DNA of 64,000 bases from Rhopalosiphum padi (Eukaryota; Arthropoda; Insecta; Hemiptera; Aphididae): assembly GCF_020882245.1 (NCBI RefSeq), contig NC_083597.1, forward strand, positions 8,404,581 through 8,468,580, read 5' to 3'. Below the pieces are notes generated by a model. The model did not search any database and was not told the origin of the DNA. It worked only from the letters and a program-made list of their open reading frames with translations. The translations under genes and the position numbers were made by a program. This document shows, one piece after another, positions 47,201 to 58,469 of this stretch; the first letter of the stretch is position 1, and every line of letters starts with the position of its first letter.

Positions 47201-47320
47201 ACAAAATCCATCTGCTGTAATCGGTGTTTGGAATGGTTTCATTTTACATGTGCAAGAGTCAATGAAAATGTAAAATCAAAACTATGGTTTTGTAATATTT
47301 GTAAATCAGCAGCCAAATAA
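44259..47320 (+). pseudogene. MULE transposase with FAR1-like, SWIM, AT-hook and PHD domains, decayed
   Basis: Exon 1 (44259-44288, MDNYVNAENQ) joins in frame to exon 2 (from 44350, SLDLEIGKEISSLVELENAI). Exon 3 (44665-44771) gives FRSNCPVFLTVRPNNCGEKL and FVREHNHICSK, a FAR1-like zinc module. The MULE core follows: KIVTLKDIHNLV, EVLFVDAIYKVNDLRMPLYV, GFCLLTSEDQENVSDM, CIMADKDFTERNVFK and CIFHCLRSM. Then NRTNNRLESIN (with a stop), and a SWIM finger CECSFITSMCLPGHQIFRLR near 46275. KRLASLASGTEFQKRL follows, then an AT-hook-like PRIPKRGRPKG ending at a donor near 46760. The last exon carries KTAIGIPKKRKIVSVGL and a PHD finger, CPVCSEDSSTKSICC to LWFCNICKSAAK (47166-47317). In-frame stops occur near 46400, 46614 and 47169. 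A shift at an A7 run lies near 47010. Confidence 0.85.
47165..47320 (+). other. PHD finger at the C-terminus of the MULE-2 protein
   Basis: C4HC3 spacing is visible: CPVC, CCNRC, EWFHFTC, WFCNIC. The WF before the histidine and the W two residues before the last cysteine pair are typical PHD core residues. The finger follows an AT-hook-like and a basic KKRK segment, so the protein's tail could bind chromatin. It lies well inside the MULE TIRs and shares the reading direction. A TGA two codons before CPVC (codon 47168-47170) interrupts the joined frame. Confidence 0.75.
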
Positions 47321-47639
47321 TTTTTATTTTTTACAACGTGATTTATTCAATAATGCTAACGAGCGTTAAACTCTAGCATGATTTATCCATTTACTTGTTC
47401 GTCTAGACTCTAGGTTTATTAATTATTATAGGTACTGTAATACCGTTTGTTGTTATATTATTATCATATTACATCTATAAGATACTTATACAATATAAAT
47501 AAGTGGCACTTATCAATTATGGTAGTTGATGTCAGTTATACTATAAGTATTAATATTACATCCAATCAGGGAACAGGACGTGAAAATACATAGTTTCACG
47601 TCAAACGTGAAAATAGCCACTGCGTTAAAATAAACTAAT

Positions 47640-48170
47640 CTAATCTTTAAGTGAACACATTATTTATATTAGAAGGTTAGTTTTTTACAATATTTAAATT
47701 TTAATCAGGTTATACAATTGCTTTTAAATTGTAATGTTTTATTTAACTTTACTTGCAGTTAAAATATTATAAGAAAAACCAGCATACAAACATGCATATT
47801 AACATATGGGTACTTGAATTGGTAAATAAATAAAAGGGGAACGCAAAAGTGTAAATTATTAACTAAATATGCATATCTGAGAATATAAATGTGTTATTGT
47901 TTTGAGTATAATTATATAATTAGAAGGGTACGACAATAATAGTTTTAAAAAAAGAACCTTACACTTGAAATTACCCAACATTTTATAATGTTATTAAATC
48001 AGTATATATGTAAAAATGTTATTCTTTAACTTGAGATAAATTTAAATCACTATTCAGTTATAACAATTCAAATATACTTAATACAAATTTAACTATATTT
48101 TTGTCTATTAATTTTCTAATTACTAATGGTGCCAATACAATCTATATATTTCATGTTATTTTCTAGTTTA
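47640..48170. other. no gene seen
   Basis: AT-rich spacer between MULE-2 and the HP1 duplication. Confidence 0.3.
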
Positions 48171-48176
48171 ATTAAA

Positions 48177-49991
48177 CAAAAATTACTTTTAAATCCTTTG
48201 CATCTTTTTCCAAAAAAAAATTATCAATTTCATTAGATTTTTTGGCTATTATTTGCAGACATTTTAATAGTGATATTCGGTTATATTGGTACAAAAATTA
48301 CAAAGTTAGTGCGTGTTTTAAAAACAAATTATTATTGAAATGTTTTTAATTTGCTATTAGTTCAAAGTATAACATTCTTATTTTTAATTTAATATTTGTA
48401 TTAATATTATTTTATTTTAAATTTCAGATTTTAGGCATATGCCTCGCTCAAAATCTATGTGCTGACATATTGGTACAAAAAGGCAGGTGGCATTAAAGAT
48501 GAAATTATTCTTAAAACATGAATAAATTAGTTTTTAAATGTATATAATATACATATATCTACTTTTTGCATACTAAAAATAGTGATAAAAAGATTGTGGC
48601 CTAACTTCTTAGTGATTAATTAAACATGCTCTGATTTTTAATTAATTCTCTTAAATTTTAATTGAGCAATAACAATGTATCATTAATATTATGCATCACA
48701 CATAACTAGATTTGATTTTAGATACCCTTATTATATTATTATTATAAACAACCAATTATAGAATATGAATATGTAGTTTGTTTTGAATCTTTTTGTGAAA
48801 TACATATTTAAAACTTTTGTCAAATTACTTACAATTAAAACACATGATCATAGTATTGAATAAATTTGACTACAATTACCACTGATTTTAATATAAAATA
48901 ATAATAATTTTAAGTTGTGTTAAAAGCTAGCTCGATGCTGAGTAAAAATCGGTATATTTTGATGACCTGAAATAATACAAATATGAAATATTTATAGGGA
49001 CACTTGCTAGAAAATCAGCACGTTTGGGCATACTAGTTAGTCATGTATATAAATAATATAAAAAAATCTATGGTACTAAAGTACTAGGGTTCTGTCTAAT
49101 AATAATAAAAGATAAGAAATGGTGAAAATGCTTTAATTATTAAAATAAAATAAGTATTGAATGTTTAACCTAAATTTTAAACAACCCAATACAAAGTAAA
49201 TAAACTTAAATTAACTTATATATATTTTTTTTTACTAGTGTGTTACAATTTAAACAAATAAATAATGAAAAAATTCAAAATTAATTAGTTACTTATCAAC
49301 ATAAATTGAAATATTAATACACTATTATTAAATTGTATCAGTGAAATAAAAATAGTTAATTATCTTATGAAAGTATATTAATTTGCTAACATTTAAGTAT
49401 TTTATTTTTATCTGTAAGACATACCTGTCATATATAATAAAAAAATAAAATAATTCAAGATATTTACTATAAGATTTTATATAAAATAAAATTCAATTCA
49501 TCCTTATTCACATTAAAACAGTTAATTATTTTTTCAATACAAATATTTTTTTAAAGTGTTCAATAATGAGTTGTGGGTGTAATTTTTCAGCCTTATTACA
49601 TTTTACTGCCACAGGTTCTTCAATTCCTTTATATTTAATATAATATATAAGCTGGCCATGCTGTCTATCAACAGTCACAACTTTTTCTGCTACTTTCTGA
49701 TGCTCAGTATAATTATTATCAGACTCATCAGAAGATTTGTAATCAATTGAATTTGATGGCTTGCTTTTTCTTTTTCTTTTTTTTTCATATTTTTTTATCA
49801 AATCTTCACAATCAAGATTTTCAATAGGTTCCCAAGAATTTTCAAAATCACTGAAACCTTTCCATTTGAGAAGGTATTCCACCTTACCATGCTGTATACG
49901 CTTATCTAAAATCTTTTTCACCACATACTCCTCATCTTGTTTTTCATTATTTGAATTAGAATCTGTATTATTTTCAGTGAGTTTGTTTGGG
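48177..49991. repeat. tandem segmental duplication, copy 1 (HP1 exon 2 plus 3' flank)
   Basis: The sequence from AATCCTTTGCATC through the HP1 exon recurs at 52255-53826. Across the 3' flank the offset between copies stays at 4068 bp for about 700 bp, with only scattered substitutions. Copy 1 has about 200 bp next to the stop codon (roughly 49320-49525) that copy 2 lacks. Confidence 0.9.
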
Positions 49992-50974
49992 CTGTAATAA
50001 AAAAAATTTATATGTTGATAATTGAAACATCAAAATAGATTCATCATGTATTTAAAATAGGTTGCTGCAGAAACTACCAAACAGTGTTACTAAACTTTTT
50101 TTTGTATTTGTGTAACCTCTACAAGTGTTATGCCTTACAAATCCTACAATTTGTTTGATATTATTTATATTATAGACAGAATATTATGCTTATGATTCAC
50201 TACATTGTTTTAGTTACTTTTATTTAGTATTATTAAAAAAAAATTGAATTAAAATTATAAAATAAAAATTGTATATTTGTAGAACAAAATAAATTCCTCA
50301 TCTTATCATTGTAAGCCGGTTGGGGTTGTTCTATAAATTTTTGCGACACGGAGAGCGTTAACTTGACGTCATGAACCACCTGTAGAGGTAGTTTATGTAA
50401 ATTAGTTAGTAGCTATATGACATATTCACGTATATATGCATGCAGTAAAAAATAGTTTTTTTATTATTGTTTATTCATTTGATAGGTATATGATAACGTG
50501 ACTTCAATGATTATTTGTATAACAATTAGTCGATCCCGACAGTTGCGGCGAAGACGTATGTGCATTGCATAATATTCTACTTAGTCACTTAGAACTACAA
50601 AGTAACAGAATGGCAATACATAACACTTAACACTGTCAACTATCAAGTTACGCGATAGAAAGTTGTTGATGTAGATAGGTATCCATTATAAATTCGAAAT
50701 GGATTTTGTGATTTATTATTTGTTCGGTCGAACATAACCACAATTACCTACATTTGAATAATGATTACGGCGATGACCTTGCCAGAATTACCGATGAACT
50801 ATAAAATTATGGTATTTTTTGAAAAACCTATTCAGACCTCAGTCATGTGCAGATAAGATGGGGACGGATAACATTTGCAAACAATGAAAACAGCAGGTAA
50901 AAACCGAGTTGCCGGAAATTCGGAAGCTCGTGCATGTGCATAAATATTATAGTTGTTACTCACCTGGGATTCAT
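49526..50974 (-). CDS. HP1-like heterochromatin protein (chromodomain + chromoshadow domain)
   Basis: Two coding exons: 50964-50974 (ATG AAT CCC AG, donor GTGAGT) and 49526-49991 (after TTTTATTACAG). They join in frame as MNPSPNKLTENNTDSNSNNE and code for 158 residues. The chromodomain (about 23-72) reads EEYVVKKILDKRIQHGKVEY, LLKWKGFSDFENSWEPIENL and DCEDLIKKYE. The Tyr, Trp and Phe of the methyl-lysine cage are in place. A lysine/serine hinge follows (KKRKRKSKPSN). The chromoshadow domain (about 102-152) reads VAEKVVTVDRQHGQLIYYIK, YKGIEEPVAVKCNKAEKLHP, QLIIEHFKKI. This domain would dimerise and recruit partners; the protein binds H3K9-methylated nucleosomes. At 158 residues it is at or below the short end for animal HP1. 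The frame is intact, so this is probably a working host gene. Confidence 0.85.
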
Positions 50975-52250
50975 ATCGAAGATTTGTCAATGAAAATATC
51001 TGAAATGAGTTTATGGCGTTGGAGATGTCAACCGTGTGGCGGGACTCGAGTAAATGAAAGAAAACGGTGAATCATCAAACGACAAACAACAGATAACAGA
51101 ACAAATATATACAATCTCAACAACTTAATAAAAGATGATGATGGGACAAGAGATACCAACACTAAAGACATTGTGTTTGTAACGGAAAAAAAATGGTATT
51201 CACGCCAACGATTTTGATTAGGCTTCCTGCCACCGGGTCGTTGTTAACCAGACAATAAAAAAAACGGTTTATATCACTATCATGGAAGAAAAATATCATA
51301 TCAATTCGGCTTGGAATAATCAACACATTTCACATTATCACTGGCCGCCGAATTCAAAAATTTTTAATATTATAATATTATTAGATATAAATACAATTTC
51401 AAAGTTGAGTATGATATAATACTGTTGTTATAACACGAGCGGATCAAAACCCCCCGATCCATGCACATTATTATCAATTCTCCGTAATCAATATAACAAA
51501 TTTTTCGGTTGATGCTCTTATTATTTTTGGACAACTACCTTCTATCTATATTATCTATATTATAAAATAATTAAAAAATATAAAAAACAAATCAAAAGAA
51601 GCCCATCACCATACAACACTATAGAAGCGATGCTCACCTTTCCACTTTTATTTTCTTTATTTCGGAGCGACAAGCTTGACAGTATATGGCATGATGTTAC
51701 GAACACTTTTATCATCAAAATGGAATTCTCGATACCAGCCCGCCAATTTTTTTTTTTTTTAAAAGTCCCTGCTTATTACTATAGAATAAATAACACTAAC
51801 ATTATACGTGCTCGCTTAATGGAAAAAGCCGTGTTCGGAACGTTCACTAAAAAAAATGGATTCGTTCACATTCTCGTTCTTTCAAAAAAATAAACGCGTT
51901 CATTGGGTCGTTCATTAAATATTTTAAATTTTTATTATGAATCAACCTGCAGTAAAGATAAGAATCCATAAAAATATACTACTCAACCCAAGAATAAAAA
52001 TACAATTTAGACTTTAGAGCATTAACAATTTATTAAGTATCTGAATTATATTTTAAATATCTGACATGTTATTTGAGGTACATTTTGATAAAGATTTCGT
52101 ATTGATAAAGTTAAGCAAATACTAGGGCATTATGCACACAGCCGACCAGTCGAAAAAAATCTTTTCTATTGAAGACTTAAATTCAGTTGGAATTGAAAAC
52201 TATGATTTTATTTCCTAATATATTCAACTGAGACTTTAAATAAAATTTAA
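50975..52250. other. HP1 5' UTR and upstream region, then unassigned sequence
   Basis: The first ~200 bp upstream of the HP1 start is GC-richer than the rest (for example GGCGTTGGAGATGTCAACCG), fitting a promoter and 5' UTR for the minus-strand gene. Farther on I see no supported gene. Near 51830-51920 words such as GTTCGGAACGTTCAC and CGTTCATTGGGTCGTTCATT recall short-transposon termini, but no pair is defined. Confidence 0.35.
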
Positions 52251-52254
52251 TATA

Positions 52255-53826
52255 ACAAAAATTACTTTTAAATCCTTTGCATCTTTTTCTTAAAAAAATT
52301 ATCAATTTCATTAGATTTTTTGGCTGTTATTTGCAGAAATTTTAATAGTGATATTGGTACAAACATTACAAAGTTTGTGCGTGTTTTAAAAACAAATTAT
52401 TATTGAAATGTTTTTAATTTGCTATTAGTTCAAAGTATAACATTCTTATTTTTAATTTAATATTTGTATGAATATTATTTTATTTTAAATTTCAGATTTT
52501 AGGCATATGCCTCGCTCAAAATCTATGTGCTGACATATTGGTACAAAAAGGCAGGTGGCATTAAAGATGAAATTATTCTTAAAACATAAACAAACTAGTT
52601 TTTAAATATATATAATATACATATATCTACTTTTTTCATACTTAAAATAGTGATAAAAAGATTGTGGCCTAACTTCTTAGTGATTAATTAAACATGCTCT
52701 GATTTTTAATTAATTCTCTTAAATTTTAATTGAGCAATAACAATGTATCATTAATATTATGCATCACACCTAACTAGATTCGATTTTAGATACCCTTATT
52801 ATATTATTATTATAAACAACCAATTATAGAATATGAATATATAGTTTGTTTTGAATCTTCTTGTGAAATACATGTTTAAAACTTTTGTCAAATTTCTTAC
52901 AATTAAAAAGCGTGATCATAGTATTGAATAAATTTGACTACAATTACCACTAATTTTAATATAAAATGTTAAATAAAATAATAATTATTTGAAGTTGTGT
53001 TAAAAGCTAGATGCTGAGTAAAAATCGGTATATTTTGATGACCTGAAATAATAAAAATATTTATAGGGACACTTGCTAGAAAATCAGCACGTTTAGGCAT
53101 ACTAGTTAGTCATATATATAAATAATATAAAAAAATTTATGGTACTAAAGTACTAGGGTTTTGTCTAATAATAATAAAAGATAAGAAATGGTGAAAAATG
53201 CTTTAATTATTAAAATAAAATAGTATTGAATGTTTTACCTAAATTTTAAACAACCAAATACAAAGTAAATAAACTTAAATTAGCATTTATATATTTTTTT
53301 TTTACTATTACGTTACAATTTAAACAAATAAATAACGAAAAAATTCAAAATTAATTACTTATTAGTTACTTATCAACATAAATTGAAATAATAATACATT
53401 TTAAGAAAATATTTTTTCCGTAGCAATAATTTTTCATAGTAATTGACAATGAGTTTTGAGTATAATTGTTCAGCTTCATTTGTTTTTATTGCAACATGTT
53501 TTTTAATTCCTTTAAATTTAATACGATATAATTTAATCTGGCCAGCATGTATTTTAACAGCCACAACTTTTTCTGCTACTTTCTGATACTCAGTACTAGC
53601 TATTATTATCAGAAGATTCGAAATCAATTGAATTTGATGGCTTGCTTTTTCTTTTTATTTCTTCTTCATATTTTTCTACTAAATCTTCACAATCAAGATT
53701 TTCAATAGGTTCCCAAGAATTTTCCGAATCACTGTAATCTCTCCATTTGATAAAGTATTCCGCCTTGCCATATCTTATACGCTTCTCTAAAATCTTTTTT
53801 GCATACTTATATATATATGAACTTTC
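52255..53826. repeat. tandem segmental duplication, copy 2
   Basis: Second copy of 48177-49991, about 4.07 kb downstream, in the same orientation. It matches closely across the non-coding 3' flank but clearly less well in the HP1 coding part. It lacks HP1 exon 1 and about 200 bp near the stop codon. Confidence 0.9.
53373..53826 (-). pseudogene. HP1-like paralogue, frameshifted between chromodomain and chromoshadow domain
   Basis: After an acceptor (TTTTTTTTCAG) the chromodomain reads YAKKILEKRIRYGKAEYFIK, WRDYSDSENSWEPIENLDCE, DLVEKYEEEIKRK, with aromatic-cage positions kept (Tyr, Trp, Tyr). The frame then runs SNSIDFESSDNNS into a TAG. The chromoshadow domain continues in the next frame (IASTEYQKVAEKVVAVKIHA, GQIKLYRIKFKGIKKHVAIK, TNEAEQLYSKLIVNYYEKLL) to a stop at 53373. 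Relative to the copy at 49.5 kb the shadow domain keeps only about half its residues. It is either a pseudogene or, if spliced to an upstream exon, a chromodomain-only protein. No ATG exon is seen upstream. Confidence 0.75.
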
Positions 53827-53829
53827 TGA

Positions 53830-54655
53830 AAAAAAATAAGTAAGTAATTTATATTTAGATTTTAGGTAGTTAAATTTTTATTGTTTACCTACCAAAGAGT
53901 AAATAATTAAATTATCTACATAAATAAAGTAGGTAGATAACTTCCCAGTAAACATGCCAATATCTATTATATATCATTTATTAGATCAAAGTATCTATTT
54001 TTGATGTGTAATAGATGTTTTTTTTATGTTCCAAAATAAGTCTAAATGAGACAGCTATTTAAAGTCTCTAAGTGAATATTGTTAATACGTATTTAAGATG
54101 GTCTTTTATTGGTATACAAACTAGCATTTTAGGTGTATATAAATTATCTATTATTTGTGTAGGATTATGATACATGACTAATTAATACAATTTAATTTAA
54201 TATAGTCTTTCGTCTTAAACTATAATCTTTATGTTTACCATTATTGACTAATAAGTCCACTTATTTATTATTATACATTTTGAGGTAAATGTACATGTTT
54301 ACAGTTGGATAGGCATTAAATGTAATTAATATATTCAAAATCAAAAATTAATACCTACACAAAATTAATTTATTTTAATAAGTATAAATAAATAATAACT
54401 AATAATTGGAAAAGTGCGCACTCCCATAAAATACATAATATGTAAATTATATTATGATAAAATAACAATTAAACATGTTAAGTCAAAATTAAACTGTTGT
54501 AATGAAAGCTTTTAAGCTTTTTTTAATGATGTTTAAAATTAAATTTACATTTATATTTAGTCAAATTAAAAAAAAAAAAACTGTTATAAATTATAAATCA
54601 TAATAATACACTATATACACTTCCTACCAACCACAATACCACTTAATATTATTAT
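53830..54655. other. no gene seen
   Basis: AT-rich spacer. Confidence 0.3.
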
Positions 54656-54659
54656 TTAT

Positions 54660-56505
54660 TACTTTTATATTTGTCCTGAGTTGATGCTAAGCGTAACCAA
54701 TTTTTAATTCTGCATCTAACCTCATCTTCGGATCCTGTTGGATCTTTCATCATAGTTACATCTTGAAAAGTTAAAATAATAGTATAATTAATTTGAGTAA
54801 GTAACTAGTATTTTTAAGTTAAAAATGGTCTTACCAAGTACAATGCTAAAACATTATCAAATCTTTGAAAACATGTTTTCCAGAGTTTCGGCCTTCCAAG
54901 TGTAGTTAGATGCGCAATGGTCTGTTAATAATGTTCTTAATATCAATGTGGTAGTGTCATTCTGCAATCTTCCCCCACATTGCTGTAATCTACTGATCTA
55001 AAATTAAAATTAAATTTGAATTACTGTTCTATTATGGTAGTTTTTAATAATTGGATGAGTGATTTAATTAATATCATAAGTTGTCGTGAAGCAGACAATT
55101 GTAATTTTTCTTCGATATCCCACACTTCAGCTATAGATTTAGCAGGTAGAATAAAATGTTCAGAACATTTTTGTCTAATTGTTGATTGAGGTTAGATTCT
55201 TCATTGCTCATGATTAATTTTGTTAATAATTTAATAATTTATTGGTTATCTGTTGACCTCGTACAATTTGTTGGACTAACAAAATTTTCTGTTTTAATAA
55301 ATGTATTGTAGTATGTGACAAATCCACGGCTCCGGGTGATGAAGGCTGATACTATTCATTTTCTACAAAATAAAATATAAATATGTAACACAACTATAAT
55401 ATGTATGACATTTATGCTTATGCAGAAGAAAATATTTACCTTCATTATGAGATTCATTATAATTTTCAAACATTGGTGGTGAAAACAATTGTCAGAAATT
55501 GTTTCTGTTGGTAACTGATCTACAATACATTTGATATTAATAATTGACAAGTCAGAAAGCAATAACTTTATAACATACATTATTTAATTTTAAATACCTT
55601 GAACAAGTAAATTCATTTGTGTCAAATTGTTTTCTGAAATAAAATTATTATCGTTATTATATTTCTGTGGAACTGGAGTGGTAAAAATTGATGTGACTTC
55701 TGGAGTCGTAAGACTAGTTCTAGATTTTGTAGATTCCCTAATTTGATTTTGTGAAACTGGAGTTGTGATATTAATAGAAGGTTTTAATTTGTTTGTTCTA
55801 TAAGAATAATCTAATAAAAAACATATTTTTATGTTAAATAAAACATTTAATAAGTAACCTAGCACATACCAAGGGATCTTATCCAAGTAGTTGGTTTGGT
55901 TTCTGGTTCTGGCATAGTTATCATTGATGGTGAATCTGAATTCCTTTTCCAATATTGGGTTTCTTTTTACGAGTTCCACGACTCCGGTTTTCAATATTTG
56001 AGCTTTCAGCATCATCATTATTGTCATATTTTGGTAATTTACTTCTAGCTTTCTCATATGTTCCTATAATTAAAATATATTAGGTACTGATAAATAAAAT
56101 ATAATTTATATTAATAAACTTCTCGCAGAAAGTTTAATCACATCAGATGGATTACATTCATTTAGAATTTTAAGTAATTGGGTAGTTACATTAAGAAGGA
56201 CACAGTTAATTAAAACGCAATGTGCTAGTTTACATTGAAGATCATTTTCTTCATACATTTTACTACTACCCTCCATTTCCATTTCACTTTCAGATGAGAT
56301 AGTTTTAATATCACTTTCATAGGAGGTAATGTTAAAATCGTTCAAACTATTTTCGTGTTCTATTTTTTCAATTAAATGTTCTGGTGTTGCAATACTTTTT
56401 ATTATTCCAGGGCCGTTTAGTCCATTTATACTATTTTATCGTCTATAACATTGAGCTCGTTCTAAGTGTTTAAAATCTTTAAAAGGATGTTTAGGCATAC
56501 TTACA
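54660..56505 (-). pseudogene. DUF4806-type gene, multi-exon, with several frame breaks
   Basis: A first exon (about 56505-56120) starts MPKHPFKDFKHLERAQCYRR followed by a stop. It continues LNGPGIIKSIATPEHLIEKI, an acidic stretch, then LLKILNECNPSDVIKLSAR. It splices in phase to 56066, giving TYEKARSKLPKYDNNDDAES and NIENRSRGTRKKKP. A one-base shift leads into RNSDSPSMITMPEPETKP and TTWIRSLG with donor GTATGTGC near 55871. Later exons (55801-55590, 55520-55437) are Ser/Thr/Pro-rich. The conserved C-terminal domain is readable as CSEHFILPAKSIAEVWDIEE (about 55170-55100), CGGRLQNDTTTLILRTLLTD with HCASNYTWKAETLENMFSK (near 54980-54865), and KDPTGSEDEVRCRIKNWLRL. This order matches DUF4806 proteins, whose function is unknown. 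At least three single-base shifts break it. Confidence 0.6.
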
Positions 56506-56509
56506 ATAT

Positions 56510-57400
56510 CAATTTAAATTTTGGTGTGAGGCTGATCTTGATGTTGTACACCGTATACTGCTAGGTCACAGTTACAGAATAAAATAAACTACAGTACGCA
56601 GACACAAAGTACAAAGTAGTGTGAAAACTGTGAGTGACGACAAGAGTTATCACTTTATCAGACATTCTGACAAACGATAAAATAAATAACTAATTAACAA
56701 AATACCCACATTAAACTAATAACAAATAAATAAATAATAATATAATAATATTAAGTATTAACTATGGAGTAGAGTGTAGACTGTGAGTGTCACTGTGATA
56801 ACTTATATTGTTATTTATTGATAAAAATTTGATAGTGAGATACATGGCCCCTCCACTACAAAAAACATATTACAGTCTACCTACTACAGTTGCTGCACTC
56901 CAAGATCCAGCGCTGCGCAGCTGTTATAGCGGCTATAAAATATTAATATATTATACGTCTATTATACATAAATATGCTATCTACAAAACATTGTATTTTT
57001 GTATTGTTTGTTCTATAACAATCATCTAATAAAAAACATATTTTTATGTTAAATAAAATGTATTGTTTTTTATGTCTAATAGAAGTATTCTGCTATTAAT
57101 TGTTTCCCTTCCACCACATCATTTGTTTTACTTTTATTCAATATTTGTAATTAGGAAATATTTATTTATTTGTAATTTTCAATACTAATACATTTTTTCA
57201 ATATTTATAACAAATTTTGGATTTTTTATTCCATATTTTAAGAAAAATTGATACATATTATATTGATTTATTTATTACAATAAAATCCCCTCCCTAGTTA
57301 TTACCTAAAGATCTATGCTCAAAAATTATTGGATTATTTTGTAATGACATTTAATAAAATATATGGAAGCTTCAATGTTTCTTATAACATACTGTATTGA
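56510..57400. other. spacer between the two divergent DUF4806 genes
   Basis: It contains short GTGTAGACTGTGAGTGTCAC-like words repeated near 56620 and 56770, possibly promoter sequence for one or both genes. The copied phrase TAATAAAAAACATATTTTTA occurs here near 57027 and also within the minus-strand gene near 55813, so a piece of that gene's intron was duplicated. Confidence 0.35.
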
Positions 57401-57427
57401 AGTACTTTTCTTACTTTGAAAACATCA

Positions 57428-58140
57428 TCTTCTGTTTCAAATCAAGGTAAATATTGATATTAATAGTTACACAGTTTCCTTATTAACTGATATTTAATTG
57501 TTTCTTTTCTGTAGGCCTTACGCTTAATAACCGTAAAACTGGTATTGAACCTACAACTTCATTAGCTGGTATGTATTAAATTACTTTGATAATAATATAT
57601 ATTATGTTACCTTATTATTCTTATTGCTCGTCTTATTGTTTTTAGAGTTTCAAAAATGTGTAGTGAACATATTGTCTACTATAAAATATGACATAAATTG
57701 TTGTGTATCTACTAATCAACAAATTAATGCTAACATGAATACATTGCTGGAAAATTTAAACAAAAATGCAGTAACATCAAATAATGGTTTTAATGATTAT
57801 GACCTAAATGATATATTTCCTATAGAAAGTCATGAGTCTACAAGAATTTGAATTTAAGAAAATAATTTTAAAACTATCATAGTAATGACACATATGAATA
57901 CATTTAAGATGTATACTTCATCTACACAATAAGAGCTTATAAAATAATCATAAGATTTTTTATTATTTAATTTTCAGGTACACAAATTGTCATTGCTTGT
58001 TACTAATAAAAGTGTAGGTGACTCAGTGAGGCGTTTATTGTCCAGAATGTTTGATGATAAAGTTCTTGAAAGCTACTCAACATATGGCTTTAAAAAAAGA
58101 TTGAGATTTTCTTCATTGTATACTTATCAACTTCTATTTG
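57428..58140 (+). pseudogene. second DUF4806-like gene, plus strand, partial
   Basis: Exons with clean borders: LTLNNRKTGIEPTTSLA (57515-57569, acceptor TTTTCTGTAG, donor GTATGTATT), EFQKCVVNILSTIKYDINCC to LNDIFPIESHESTRI (57646-57851), and VHKLSLLVTNKSVGDSVRRL with LLSRMFDDKVLESYSTYGFK, KRLRFSSLYTYQLLFG (57979-58140, donor GTAATTAT). The pattern EFQK...IKYDI, a coiled segment, then FPI and V-R-LLSRMF...YSxxGxK matches the DUF4806 region. The middle exon ends in a TGA where the domain should continue, so it is broken or misread. The open frame at 58219-58458 could be a following exon but does not match the family. Function unknown. Confidence 0.5.
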
Positions 58141-58469
58141 GTAATTATAATTTTTAGCAGTTATAGAAAATGATTGATACTTTTTTAATTAAGCAACATA
58201 TATATAACAATAACTGAAATGTTTATTACCATTTATTGTATACATCTAGTATATGTTCCAGATGTAGGAAAATCAATGCAATTTAGTTCTTATATTTTTA
58301 AAATCTTAATTGCAACTCAGAATTTATCATGGCAATCTATAAATATCTTAACTATAAATGGATATTTCAATAAAAATAAAAAAATTCAACTATTTTATGT
58401 TGGTTATTTTTCATGTGGTGTTCCATTTAATTCCGACAACTTCAAATATATTGAATAATAATAATATAT

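Larger units (their letters stand above)
43768..47625. mobile_element. MULE-2: complete MULE DNA transposon with long TIRs
   Basis: The ends ACGCAGTGACTATTTTCACG (left) and CGTGAAAATAGCCACTGCGT (right) begin long inverted repeats of roughly 150-180 bp. They share CATAATTGATAAGTGCCACT and TATAAGTATCTTATAGATGT. The right arm has an extra ~25 bp containing a second TTTCACGT palindrome. TAAAATA flanks both ends (43761-43767 and 47626-47632), a 7-bp core of the expected 8-10 bp duplication. It lies about 30 bp outside the Harbinger right end. The 3.86-kb body holds one spliced gene on the plus strand. Confidence 0.88.

Noticed and set aside
44259..47320. Host ZSWIM-type zinc-finger gene
   Set aside because: It sits between long MULE TIRs with a matching 7-bp duplication and has several stops, so it is transposon-encoded.
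49526..49991. Chromodomain as the C-terminus of a chromovirus integrase
   Set aside because: A chromoshadow domain follows the chromodomain, no integrase text is nearby, and an ATG exon with a clean splice site joins in frame. An HP1 gene explains all of this better.
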